64,000 bases of DNA from Bacteroidota bacterium (GTDB lineage: Bacteria > Bacteroidota > Bacteroidia > Bacteroidales > Prolixibacteraceae), in contig JAHEYT010000024.1 in the NCBI GenBank assembly GCA_023251455.1, positions 105,219 through 169,218 of the forward strand. The letters run 5' to 3'. Shown here in pieces: positions 1 through 9,454 of this stretch (position 1 is the stretch's first letter; every line of letters starts with the position of its first letter). Under the pieces are notes generated by a model. The model had not been told where the DNA came from. It saw only the letters and a program-made list of their open reading frames with translations, and did not search any database. The translations under genes and the position numbers were made by a program.

Positions 1-1
1 T

Positions 2-1618
2 GTGAAACCGAATGGTTCGTTCCGCTCGTCAGCCGACCCGATTTTGGTGAACTACAAAGGCGAATATTTCCTGTTCTCGACCAACCAGGGCGGATTTCAT
101 TATTCGAAAGATTTAAGTCACTGGGAATTTGTGTATGCCAGTTTCCAGCGCATACCCACCGACGACGACCAGTGCGCCCCGTCGGCATTCATGAGCGGCG
201 ACACCCTATTTTATACCGGATCGACTTACCGCGGACTGCCGGTTTGGTATAGCACCGACCCCAAAAGCGGCCGATTCAAACGCAAAATCGAATCGGTTTC
301 ATTGCCATTCTGGGACCCGGGATTTTTCCTCGACGACGATCAGCGCTTGTACATGTATTACGGATCGAGCAACGAGTTCCCGCTGAAAGCTGTTGAACTG
401 AACCGTAGCAACTTTTACCCGAAAAGCAAAATTATCGATGCGATGATGCTTAAACCCGAGCTGCACGGGTGGGAACGTTTTGGCATGAACAACGACGACA
501 GCACCACGCTGGCGCCCTTTACCGAAGGTACTTTCGTGAATAAACACAAGGGCAAATACTATTTTCAGTACGGCGCCCCCGGAACCGAATTTAAAGTTTA
601 TGCCGACGGCGTTTATGTGGCCGACCATCCGTTGGGACCGTTTACTTACCAGAGACACAACCCGATGTCGTACAAACCCGGCGGTTTTGTGCAGGGTGCC
701 GGTCATGGCGGAACATTTGCCGATAACTTCGGAAATTACTGGCATGTGGCGACCTGCATGGTATCGCTCAAATACAAGTTCGAGCGGCGCATTGGCATTT
801 ACCCTGCCGGTTTCGACGAAGATGGAACGATGTACGCATCCACTGGCTACGGCGATTATCCTTGCCTAAACCCGACCAAGGCCCTCGACCACCGCAGCGG
901 AACCTTTTCCGGATGGATGCTCCTCTCCTATCAAAAACCAGTCACGGTTTCTTCTACGGATGGCGATTTAGTGGCAAAAAATGCTTCGGACGAAAATATG
1001 CGCACCTATTGGGCAGCCCAAAGTGGCAATCCCGGCGAATGGCTGGAAATGGATTTGGGTGCAGTGAAAGAAGTGCACGCTTTGCAGGTAAATTATTACG
1101 AGCACAAGGCTTTTCAGCACAACAAAGCGATGGATTTGTACCACCAGTACCGCATTTATCAGTCGGTTGACGGCCAAAGCTGGACGCTGTTGGTGGATAA
1201 AAGCGACAACGACCGCGATGTGCCGCACGACTATGTGGAGCTGCTGAAACCGGTTAACACCCGTTTCCTGAAAATCGAAAACATCAACATGCCAACAGGC
1301 TCGTTTGCCATCGGCGATTTCCGCGTATTTGGCCTGGACAAAGGCGAAAAACCCGAAGAAGTTCATAATTTTAAAGTGGATCGTTCTTCAGCCGACCCGC
1401 GCAATGCACAAATCAACTGGAGCCCATCAGCCCGCGCTTATGGCTACAACATTTGGTACGGTGTCGCTCCCGGCAAACTCTACAACTGCATCACGGTGAA
1501 TGGCGAAACCAGCTACAATTTCCGTGGACTGGATAAAGGAACTACATATTATTTTTCGATTGAAGCACTGGGCGAAAGTGGCAGGTCGGAGATGGGGAAA
1601 GAGGTGGAGGTTAGGTGA
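2..1618 (+). CDS. Glycoside hydrolase family 43-like protein with C-terminal F5/8 type C (discoidin) and fibronectin III-like regions; probably truncated at the window start
   Basis: Begins at the ADPILVNYKGEYFLFST GH43-like catalytic motif with no signal peptide; later FWDPGFFLDDDQRLYMYYGSS and EGTFVNKHKGKYYFQYGAPGTEF; C-terminal WLEMDLGAVKEVHALQVNYYEH (F5/8C-like) and INWSPSARAYGYNIWYG (FN3-like). GTG at position 2 is probably internal. Confidence 0.8.
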   Translation: MKPNGSFRSSADPILVNYKGEYFLFSTNQGGFHYSKDLSHWEFVYASFQRIPTDDDQCAPSAFMSGDTLFYTGSTYRGLPVWYSTDPKSGRFKRKIESVSLPFWDPGFFLDDDQRLYMYYGSSNEFPLKAVELNRSNFYPKSKIIDAMMLKPELHGWERFGMNNDDSTTLAPFTEGTFVNKHKGKYYFQYGAPGTEFKVYADGVYVADHPLGPFTYQRHNPMSYKPGGFVQGAGHGGTFADNFGNYWHVATCMVSLKYKFERRIGIYPAGFDEDGTMYASTGYGDYPCLNPTKALDHRSGTFSGWMLLSYQKPVTVSSTDGDLVAKNASDENMRTYWAAQSGNPGEWLEMDLGAVKEVHALQVNYYEHKAFQHNKAMDLYHQYRIYQSVDGQSWTLLVDKSDNDRDVPHDYVELLKPVNTRFLKIENINMPTGSFAIGDFRVFGLDKGEKPEEVHNFKVDRSSADPRNAQINWSPSARAYGYNIWYGVAPGKLYNCITVNGETSYNFRGLDKGTTYYFSIEALGESGRSEMGKEVEVR

Positions 1619-1673
1619 TAAATAATCTGGACGAGTCACAATGCTTTTAAAGTAGTTGTTAATCTTGCATTTG

Positions 1674-2249
1674 TTATTTAAATTCAATGTCAACTCCATC
1701 AAATCTATCTAGCATTTGAGGTAAGTTCAGAGTTTCAATTTCTAAAATTCTACAAATTGCGGGAATCTTCTTAAAAACTTTTGAATCATTACTATCCTCA
1801 GTCTCTTCAGTTACCAAATAGATTTCTTGCTGAGGATTGATCTTTTTTAAATTTAGACAGAACAGAATCAACCTCATATCAGCTGAATTTAGAAAGTCAC
1901 TCTTGCGATTTTCATATTCAACTGGAGTAAGCTTATTCTTTATTACACCATTTATAAACTGATTATCAATTTGTCTATAGAATTTTGCCGGAGCTGGCGG
2001 TAGTATGTATTCGGTGTTTACGGGTATTTTAAATGACTTGAGAAAAGATTTTTCGGCCAAGAAACCTAGCGAGCTTAAAACCATTCCTTTTGATATGTAC
2101 TCACATTCTTCCAGTATTTTATCAATAATGATTATTTCACCAGAAGAAATTTTCTCTTTTATAAACGAAAATAAAACGGAGTTCTTATCGAATGGTAAGT
2201 AGTAACGAACCAACGACAATAATGAGTTTGTGTCGATTACTACTTTCAT
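1674..2249 (-). CDS. PIN-domain-like protein (DUF4411-type)
   Basis: N-terminal MKVVIDTNSLLSLVRYY (PIN-type Asp), mid Glu residues and C-terminal ADMRLI plus VTEETEDSNDSKVFKKIPAIC; 4-bp overlap with the upstream metallopeptidase gene. Confidence 0.7.
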   Translation of the reverse strand: MKVVIDTNSLLSLVRYYLPFDKNSVLFSFIKEKISSGEIIIIDKILEECEYISKGMVLSSLGFLAEKSFLKSFKIPVNTEYILPPAPAKFYRQIDNQFINGVIKNKLTPVEYENRKSDFLNSADMRLILFCLNLKKINPQQEIYLVTEETEDSNDSKVFKKIPAICRILEIETLNLPQMLDRFDGVDIEFK

Positions 2250-3403
2250 TGAATATACTTTTCTAGTTTATCTGGTTTAATATTTAGTCGTTTGCAAACT
2301 TCATATTCATTAATAACACCTTCATAAAAAGCTGTTTGTATTGTTGAAATTAATAAAGGAGAATTAATTGGTTTCGGGGTTGAGCCTCCTGGTTTAATCC
2401 CATTTTGCTTTTCTAATTCTCTTTGTTTTTTTTCTTCCTCTTGTCTTACTTTGAACTGTTCGTCAAAATCAGCCTTTATGGTATTGTAGTTGGCTTTAGA
2501 AATCTTGTTTTGAAAAAGAAGTCTTGTGAAAAGTGCGATCTGACTTAAATGAGTTTTATTAGAAACTTTTTCTATAATCTCAAAATGATAATCATTTGAA
2601 GAATCGGCTCTGTCAATTTTATCAATTAAGTTGTCATAACTTCCTGCCAAATAATAATAGGCAAACTCATTACACCAATTTTCAATTTTACTCAAATTGG
2701 GTTTAGCCAAGCTATTATAATCCAGTTGTTCAACTTCTTCTTCATTTAGCAGGAAATGACCAAGCTCATGTATGAGAGTAAAAATCTCCCGTCTAAAGGA
2801 CGTTTGCTGACGTTTTAAAACAATGACATTTGGGTTTAAAAAGAATCCGTCTATATTCGCTTTGTCCTTTTTGTTCCATGTCTCAACAAACTCGAATACA
2901 AGAATATTATTTTCAGCAAATTTTGCGATTAGTGCTTTTAGAAACTCTTTTTTATCCGTAGTAAATTCAGGATAAAATTGATTCCTGATTTGCTTGGCAA
3001 CAGCTTTAGGATTGTCAGTAATATTATATATGGGCAATGTTCTATCAACATTCAGTTCAGCAAGTTTGGCAATTGCTGATAATGATATTTTAAATTCCTC
3101 AAACTGATTAACAATTTTCTTAGCTCCAATATTTAGATCTAAGTCAAATTTCTGTTTACGAAAAAATATACTTGCATCTTTTGAAATCTCTGGCGATTTA
3201 GGATCCAAATAAAAATGAAGTCCTTTAGTAAATACTTTATCTATTCTTTTCAAATACCCTAGTTCAATCTCAGGAGAAAAAATACTTTCTTCAGATATCG
3301 GCTTCTTGAGTCCTTCATTTATTATAATGAGCAAGTCGTCCACTGACATTTTGTATAATGCCAACAGATACCTGAGCCTCGATATGTTTTGTTCTATTTT
3401 CAA
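2246..3403 (-). CDS. ImmA/IrrE-family metallo-endopeptidase-like protein
   Basis: Zinc-binding HELGHFLLNEEE motif in REIFTLIHELGHFLLNEEE followed by NEFAYYYLAG; ATGA overlap with the downstream PIN-like gene. Confidence 0.8.
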   Translation of the reverse strand: MKIEQNISRLRYLLALYKMSVDDLLIIINEGLKKPISEESIFSPEIELGYLKRIDKVFTKGLHFYLDPKSPEISKDASIFFRKQKFDLDLNIGAKKIVNQFEEFKISLSAIAKLAELNVDRTLPIYNITDNPKAVAKQIRNQFYPEFTTDKKEFLKALIAKFAENNILVFEFVETWNKKDKANIDGFFLNPNVIVLKRQQTSFRREIFTLIHELGHFLLNEEEVEQLDYNSLAKPNLSKIENWCNEFAYYYLAGSYDNLIDKIDRADSSNDYHFEIIEKVSNKTHLSQIALFTRLLFQNKISKANYNTIKADFDEQFKVRQEEEKKQRELEKQNGIKPGGSTPKPINSPLLISTIQTAFYEGVINEYEVCKRLNIKPDKLEKYIQ

Positions 3404-3711
3404 GAAGTCAAAAATTTTAAGTCTTCAAAAATACATTTTTGGATTGATTTTCAACGAGTCTCCTCGTCTCTAAAGATCACGTTCCAATATAACACTAACA
3501 AATGTAATGATATTCATTGATTTTATAGCTATCTAATTTTTGCTAATCCCATTCATGAAAATCAGTCAAATGACTGTCATTGTAGTCTTTTACAAGCATC
3601 CGCCTTCGTCATTCTAATCGAGAACTCCCTACGACTGCTCCAGTCTTAGTTTCTTCCTTTAATCAGGCTTCCGGTGAGTATCGCGTTATTCTAAAAGAAT
3701 AAAATTTTCGG

Positions 3712-3850
3712 CTCGGAGTGAAGAACGTGACTCTTTTAGTGAGAATTGTGCCCGCTAAAAGAGAGAAAATCGTCGCTTCGAGAGCCAATGACCTCACTCG
3801 GAGAACCAAATTTGCCACTCAAAGAAGGGGTCATTGACTCTCGGAGTGGG
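3712..3850. repeat. Intergenic region with short repeats and hairpins
   Basis: Perfect 9-bp inverted repeat ctcttttag (3731-3739)/ctaaaagag (3755-3763); imperfect inverted repeat gagagccaatgacc/ggtcattgactctc (about 3780-3793 and 3829-3843); CTCGGAG at 3712, 3797 and 3840. Confidence 0.45.
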
Positions 3851-3950
3851 GTGCTTGAGTCTTTTTGCCGGAAATTAATCTCTTTGAGCAGGGTAGCTTC
3901 ATGTTGAGATGCTGAACTTGTTTCAATATCTATAAAATGGCTGCTTGAAA

Positions 3951-4421
3951 CTAATAATAGTTCCGGTACACACTCGAATTTATCAAATCATCCAGTTGTG
4001 CTTTGATAAGCACGATTCCAATGAAGACAAACATCAGGAAAAATAGGATTCCAGAGCCTACGGAGATAACCAATTCAGCATTTGCATATAAACTTATGGC
4101 TGTTCCGGCAATAACAGAACAGCATAAAGCAAAAAAATACAAACTATCAAGCTTGACTGTCCAGCTTATTTTTAATTCTTCTTTTTGTTTGTCGATGATA
4201 ATGTTTCCTTCCTTATAAATCCGAAACAGGATTGGATTCGTTTCAATATAACCAGAAACAGATAATATGCTAATGGTCTTAAATTCAATTACATTTCCAG
4301 ATACATAGGTTCTTGCCTTCATTGAATTTAGCCGGGACTCCATTTTTGATTTGATGGTACTGATGTCGTTGATTTTTCTTTCAGTAATGATTGATGTTCC
4401 ACGCAGTTCAAAAAAATTCAT
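3951..4421 (-). CDS. Hypothetical membrane protein with two predicted TM helices
   Basis: Intact 156-aa ORF with SLYFFALCCSVIAGTAISLYA and GSGILFFLMFVFIGIVLI hydrophobic segments. Confidence 0.55.
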   Translation of the reverse strand: MNFFELRGTSIITERKINDISTIKSKMESRLNSMKARTYVSGNVIEFKTISILSVSGYIETNPILFRIYKEGNIIIDKQKEELKISWTVKLDSLYFFALCCSVIAGTAISLYANAELVISVGSGILFFLMFVFIGIVLIKAQLDDLINSSVYRNYY

Positions 4422-4623
4422 ACGGTCGGGTTCTGAGTTTATTGGCTACTAAAGATAATGATAACTACGAACTTTCAGTGTAATTATATGACTATATTAC
4501 AGTATCTGAATTATATACTGACATTGCCATCGGCTTTAGCATTCCACAAAAAAACTTTGCTCTGGCAGAACCAAGTAACCAATTAAAAATGCTTGTTTTT
4601 CGCTTTTGGTGCTCAAATCGTGT

Positions 4624-5247
4624 TTAGGTCAATTTCATGAAATTCAGAATAAGCTCTACCGTTTTATCAATACCTATTTTACCGGTATCAACAGAAAGGT
4701 CGTAATTTCTGGCGTCTGTCCATTCCGTGTTGGTAAACGTTTTGCAATAAATCGCCCTTTCTTTGTCGCTTTGAGCAATCATCTTATCCGCATAATCCTT
4801 CGACACACTGTATTGATCCTGAATCTGCTCACTTCGAAATGCGCTGTTGGCATGCAAAAATATGCTCACACAGTTCGAATGCTCCCGAAGGATATGGAAA
4901 CCACAACGCCCCACAATAACCGCAGAACGTTCTTTTGCAATGTGTTCGATTACTCCGGCTTGGGCATCAAACAACTCACGGTCGGTGGGAAGCACTGTTT
5001 GGGGGGCTATGAAGGTTTCCGGGGCAAATGCAGTGGTGAACAAAAATGACTGCCAAAATGAAAGTGTTTTTTCATCACGCGATTCGATATCTTCTTCCAA
5101 TACCGAAAGCATTTGGGCAGCCTTGCTGATGATCTCACGATCGGCAAAAAAAATATTCAATTGTTTCGCGAGTTTTTGTCCTACAACCGATCCACCGCTT
5201 CCCAACTGACGACTAATTGTAATCACAAATGGCGTAGTTGTTTTCAT
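4624..5247 (-). CDS. Cytidylate kinase-like family protein
   Basis: N-terminal ITISRQLGSGGSVVGQKLAKQLNIFFADREII P-loop-type motif and SAVIVGRCGFHIL, typical of the cytidylate_kin2 group. Confidence 0.75.
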   Translation of the reverse strand: MKTTTPFVITISRQLGSGGSVVGQKLAKQLNIFFADREIISKAAQMLSVLEEDIESRDEKTLSFWQSFLFTTAFAPETFIAPQTVLPTDRELFDAQAGVIEHIAKERSAVIVGRCGFHILREHSNCVSIFLHANSAFRSEQIQDQYSVSKDYADKMIAQSDKERAIYCKTFTNTEWTDARNYDLSVDTGKIGIDKTVELILNFMKLT

Positions 5248-5498
5248 TTTAAATACCTCCTATACTTTAATGCTTTTTCTGAAATGCAATAAATAATAGA
5301 ATAACAGATCTAACAACTCATTTTTGCCACATAAATTCACATCATCGATCTCTAAATGACTTCAACTTTCATTTATTTACTACGATTTACCACATCTTTT
5401 GTTCGACTTAGCATTCTAAATATCAGTTAAATAATCCTCATTTACGACTTTTAAAGAAACACTGCCCCAAAGATTCTCATTGACCGCAAAATCACACC

Positions 5499-5532
5499 AA
5501 AAAAGCCACTCCAAAATCTGGAATGGCTTTTA
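5499..5532 (-). terminator. Hairpin terminator downstream of the 5569-6231 gene
   Basis: AAAAGCCACTCCA/TGGAATGGCTTTT stem with one wobble; A-run on + strand corresponds to a U-tract on the minus transcript. Confidence 0.65.
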
Positions 5533-5568
5533 ATGAGCACCGAATATGATCTTAATTCAAAACCGATT

Positions 5569-6231
5569 TTAGTTCATTTGTTTCGATTTCCGGAGGTAAA
5601 TATCGCCGCTCACGGTTTTGAGTTCAACAGGTAAAGTTCCGCCGTTGAGGGTTAAATCGCGTTTGGTGCCAACCCAAGAAATTTCTTTCGAAGCGCTTTT
5701 GTCGAACTTCACATCCGAATACACATCGCCCGTTACGGTTGACAAATTGATGCGGGCTTTGAGTGCGGCCGGAATGGTATAATCGATAAAACCACTGATC
5801 GAATTAATCGACATCTTGCCCACAGAACCAACCAGTTCAATTTTGCCTGAAATGGTTTTCAGGTTGAATTCCAGGTTGGCAGGCACTTTCAGCTTATAGT
5901 TGATCTTCGTATCGAAATTGCAGCAATCTTTCTGGCCTTTCACTTTTTTGATGCCCTCGAAATCAACTTTCTCAATCAGGTCGGCACTTCCGGCGTGTTC
6001 AGTCACGTTCAGGGTATAATAATCGTTATACCGGTTATCGTCGATATTGACGCTTACTTCCAGTTCAACGGTGCTTTTATCCCAGGCTTCCACCCGAATA
6101 TTTTCAGCAAAATCGAATTTCATCTCCACTTTTTTGCCCTGAACTTCCAACTTTTTGGTAATCACTTTCTGGGAAAAGGACACGACGATTGCAGCCACTA
6201 TCAGGATAGCGGTTAAAATATACTTTTTCAT
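5569..6231 (-). CDS. DUF4097-like beta-repeat secreted protein
   Basis: Signal peptide followed by repeated LKTISGKIELVGSVGKMSINSISGFIDY...LKTVSGDIYLRK units. Confidence 0.65.
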   Translation of the reverse strand: MKKYILTAILIVAAIVVSFSQKVITKKLEVQGKKVEMKFDFAENIRVEAWDKSTVELEVSVNIDDNRYNDYYTLNVTEHAGSADLIEKVDFEGIKKVKGQKDCCNFDTKINYKLKVPANLEFNLKTISGKIELVGSVGKMSINSISGFIDYTIPAALKARINLSTVTGDVYSDVKFDKSASKEISWVGTKRDLTLNGGTLPVELKTVSGDIYLRKSKQMN

Positions 6232-6341
6232 TTGTGAATAATTTGTTTTTTAATGGTCAAATGGAATAGCCATGATTGAAATTTTATTCTCGTTTCCGGT
6301 TGGCGTTTGCCAAATCATGACTATTTCATGGTTCCCGATTT

Positions 6342-7139
6342 TTACTTTTTGCGCAGGTAAATGTTTCCTGAAATGCTTTTCAGATAGACTTTCTGGCCAC
6401 CGCCATTCAGGGTGTACGAATTTCCCCCTTGCATCCGGATGGCATCCATTCCATAAGCATGGCGGTCTTTCTCAACCGGTTTGGCAGCGCTTTTCAGGTC
6501 GAGGTTATTGAACACGTTTCCGTTGATTGTGCTGATTTCGATATTGGCCTTGTCCGAACCTGGCAGCGTAACGTCAATTAACCCGCTCACCGAAGCCAAA
6601 GACGTAGGCTCGTTCTGGTTAATTTTGTCAAAAACCACCTCCACGCTTCCGCTGATGGAATTGACCGTAAACGGACCCGATGATTTGGTAATTTTCACAT
6701 TCGCGTTGAGCGTTTTGATCTCCAGGCTTCCGGTAAACGAATCGACATTTACATCCTCTTTGGCAAATGGGCTTCCGTAGTCGAGGCTCACAGCCATTCC
6801 GGCCGGAACAAGGATTTTGTACTTGTAATCGCGCACCTGGCGGGTTGCTCCCTGAATGCTGACAATGCCGTTTTCCTCGCTCACATTAACACCCAGTTCG
6901 GTATTGTCTTCCATGGCACCCAACAATTTGAGTCCTGCTGCACGATCTGGCCGTTCCATGTTAAAATCAGATTCGACAACAATGGCGTTGCCGGTAGAGT
7001 TTTGTAATGAGATTTCACCCAGCAAATTAGAGATCTCGATCTTGTTTTTCACCTTGGGGGTGTACTCAAATTTTTTGGTCTGCCCCATCAATAAAAAGGG
7101 AAAGACAAGCGCTGTAAATATGATAGCAATACGTTTCAT
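6342..7139 (-). CDS. DUF4097-like beta-repeat secreted protein (paralogue of the neighbouring gene)
   Basis: Signal peptide; repeated NSISGSVEV, ASVSGLIDV, STINGNVF, KSISGNIYLRKK units; same C-terminal DIYLRK/NIYLRK ending as the neighbour. Confidence 0.7.
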   Translation of the reverse strand: MKRIAIIFTALVFPFLLMGQTKKFEYTPKVKNKIEISNLLGEISLQNSTGNAIVVESDFNMERPDRAAGLKLLGAMEDNTELGVNVSEENGIVSIQGATRQVRDYKYKILVPAGMAVSLDYGSPFAKEDVNVDSFTGSLEIKTLNANVKITKSSGPFTVNSISGSVEVVFDKINQNEPTSLASVSGLIDVTLPGSDKANIEISTINGNVFNNLDLKSAAKPVEKDRHAYGMDAIRMQGGNSYTLNGGGQKVYLKSISGNIYLRKK

Positions 7140-7216
7140 GGCTAATAATTTTTAAGTGTTTAATTTAACTGATCAGGGTTACGAGTCCGCGCCGGCTGTT
7201 TCGTCGTTACCTGATT

Positions 7217-7984
7217 TTATATGATAATTTTCATCATATCCTTTGCATAAGCTTTTACGCTTTCATCGGTTTTTTCATTGTTTGTAATCGTTTCAATTTG
7301 CTGTTTGGCTTCTTTCACACCCTTCTCTGTCAACACCTGGATCAGCGATATTTGCAGAAGTGGATTTTCCTGAACCGCAAGCGATTTGATGAGTTCCGTT
7401 TTTACACGCCCGTCTTTATCCATCATTCCTGAAAGGGCCGAAATAGCCGCCAGACGTACATTGGTATTTTTATCGCTGTTCATGGTGTGAACCAGGGCAT
7501 CGATCAATTCAGCGCTTACATTTTCGGTGGTGCTGATGCTGTACACCGCTTCAATTTTCTGTGGCCCGGTGTAGTCGCGTAAACTGGCCAATAAAACCTG
7601 CTGCTTTTGAGTCGAAAGTTCAGACGTCAGTTGATTTTGAACGATTTCGCTTTTGTGAGACCCAACCTGAAAACCCAGCCAATAAGTACCAAACGCGAAT
7701 ACCACCATTGCTGCAATCTTTGTCCACATTGGGATGAGGCGAATTTTCTTATTTTCCCGATTCCCAAGCGAAGCCATCATTCCCTCAAATTCTTCCTTCA
7801 TTCCTTCCGGAACTTCCGGAGCGGGAAACGAATCCATATAGTTTAAGAATGAGCTCAACTCGCGGTGAAGTGCCTTGCATGACGGGCAACTTTCCAGGTG
7901 ACTCCGGATGGCGCCCGATGTGGTTTCATCCAATTTCCTGTCGATGTATTCAGGAAGATTTATTTTTACCAATTCGCAGTCCAT
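7217..7984 (-). CDS. Anti-sigma factor: zinc-finger N-terminus, one TM helix, HEAT-like C-terminus
   Basis: CELVKINLPEYIDRKLDETTSGAIRSHLESCPSC zf-HC2-like motif, TM KIAAMVVFAFGTYWLGFQVG, then helical NTNVRLAAISALSGMMDKDGRVKTELIKSL; directly after an ECF sigma gene. Confidence 0.8.
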   Translation of the reverse strand: MDCELVKINLPEYIDRKLDETTSGAIRSHLESCPSCKALHRELSSFLNYMDSFPAPEVPEGMKEEFEGMMASLGNRENKKIRLIPMWTKIAAMVVFAFGTYWLGFQVGSHKSEIVQNQLTSELSTQKQQVLLASLRDYTGPQKIEAVYSISTTENVSAELIDALVHTMNSDKNTNVRLAAISALSGMMDKDGRVKTELIKSLAVQENPLLQISLIQVLTEKGVKEAKQQIETITNNEKTDESVKAYAKDMMKIII

Positions 7985-7986
7985 AA

Positions 7987-8538
7987 TTATTCCATTATTA
8001 TTTGGGTATAAATCTCTTTCAGCTTTTGTATTGCCCTGAAGGTTTTCACTTTCACAGCATTTTCATTCGATTCGATGGTCGCGGCAATTTCTTTGTACGA
8101 AAAACCCTGAAACCGGCTCAATTCAATCAGTTCGCGATAACCGGGCGGAAGCTTTTCCATGGCTTCGAGCAAAAAGTCGTACGACTCGCGGGCTTCCATC
8201 GCCCTTACCGAATCGTCGTTGTCGCGCGCTGCAATTTCAGGTTCATCGTTCAAATCGTAAAATTTTCGTGCTCCCCTGAAATAGTCAACCATGATGTTTC
8301 GCGCAATCCGGAAAAGCCAGTGCACAAACACCCGATCTTCTTTCCAACTTTGACTGTAGCGGATAATTTTCATGAAGACATTCTGCGTCAAATCGCGGCT
8401 GGCATCGGCATCGCGTGTCATGCGGACAAAATATCCGTACACGTTTTTGTAGTACCTGTCGTAAAGCACGGCGGCCGCTTTGTTGTCGCCCTGCGCCAGA
8501 TGCTTCATCAGTTGTTCGTCGCTTAACCGTTCAGTCAT
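7987..8538 (-). CDS. ECF-type RNA polymerase sigma factor
   Basis: Sigma70 region 2 (AAAVLYDRYYKNVYGYFVRMTRDADASRDLTQNVFMKI) and region 4 (LPPGYRELIELSRFQGFSYKEIAATIESNENAVKVKTFRAIQKLKE). Confidence 0.9.
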   Translation of the reverse strand: MTERLSDEQLMKHLAQGDNKAAAVLYDRYYKNVYGYFVRMTRDADASRDLTQNVFMKIIRYSQSWKEDRVFVHWLFRIARNIMVDYFRGARKFYDLNDEPEIAARDNDDSVRAMEARESYDFLLEAMEKLPPGYRELIELSRFQGFSYKEIAATIESNENAVKVKTFRAIQKLKEIYTQIIME

Positions 8539-8773
8539 GTAAATTTTGGAATCAGTTTGCTTTAAAATTCACTTATCTGAAAACAATACCTGCAAAATAG
8601 TCAATTGGTTACTCGACCCGAAAAATAATTTTAGATTTTTTTCCTTCGATGTTTTTTCTTCGATCCTGACTTCATAGCCCTCCATTTCATTCCGGGTCAT
8701 GCTTTTACATTTCGGGGCGTTGCCCTTTAAGGGTTTTCGAAGGTTTGTTCGTCGAATCAGAGTCTATTGAACT

Positions 8774-8802
8774 GCGCTTAGCGGTCCAAAACCGCTAAGT
8801 GC
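8774..8802. repeat. 12-bp stem hairpin in intergenic region
   Basis: gcgcttagcggt-ccaaa-accgctaagtgc, one wobble; no clear U-tract. Confidence 0.5.
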
Positions 8803-8835
8803 ATGTAGTAAGAAATGAAACCCTGTGTGGCGAAA

Positions 8836-9315
8836 TTATTTAGCCCATTTATACAGCGGAAGTCCTGCTAATTGAGCGATGGTTTCGGCTGCCAAATCAC
8901 CTTCGGGACTAAATGCCCATACGAATGCAGCTTTCAGCGGGTGATCTTTGCGAATGATTTCAATGGCGGACATCGCCAGGTTTTTAGTAATTCCTTTTCG
9001 GCGGTATTCTTCCAGAACCAGGGCCGAGCACAGGTAAATAGCATCGTATTGAATATTCAACGGGGTCAGGTTGAACAATTCTTTTTCTGAAATCTGATTG
9101 TCCAGAAACCGGTTCATCAATTCGAGTGTGGTGGTGATGAGCAAAACCCAGGCTACCGGACCATTTCCATCGTCGAATGCCGAAACTGTGGCTGGATGCA
9201 TTTTTTGTAGTCGCTCCAATACTTCCGGATTTACATCGAGCTGACTCGGATCACTTTTAACGGCAAAAACTTCGTCTGCCAATTGCACCAACCGTTCAAA
9301 ATTGCTTAAAGTCAT
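8836..9315 (-). CDS. GNAT-like acetyltransferase
   Basis: DAIYLCSALVLEEYRRKGITKNLAMSAIEII resembles the GNAT acetyl-CoA-binding R-x-x-G-x-G/A-type segment. Confidence 0.5.
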   Translation of the reverse strand: MTLSNFERLVQLADEVFAVKSDPSQLDVNPEVLERLQKMHPATVSAFDDGNGPVAWVLLITTTLELMNRFLDNQISEKELFNLTPLNIQYDAIYLCSALVLEEYRRKGITKNLAMSAIEIIRKDHPLKAAFVWAFSPEGDLAAETIAQLAGLPLYKWAK

Positions 9316-9454
9316 GCAATAAAATTATAAAATTTATCAATTTGTCGAACACTTTTTCGTTCAAGGTATTGTTGGCCGTCAAACCTTTTCATTCGGGCAA
9401 CTGTTCCATTTCAGCAACAATTCTTTTCTTTGTATTGAAATAAACACAACGAGT

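Noticed and set aside
299-745. Antisense ORF inside the GH43 gene
   Set aside because: Composition looks like a shadow of the GC-biased coding frame; no recognisable motif; the opposite strand has a clear GH43 reading frame.
8002-8526. 174-aa plus-strand ORF opposite the sigma factor
   Set aside because: Fully antisense to a well-supported sigma-70 ORF; no domain signature.
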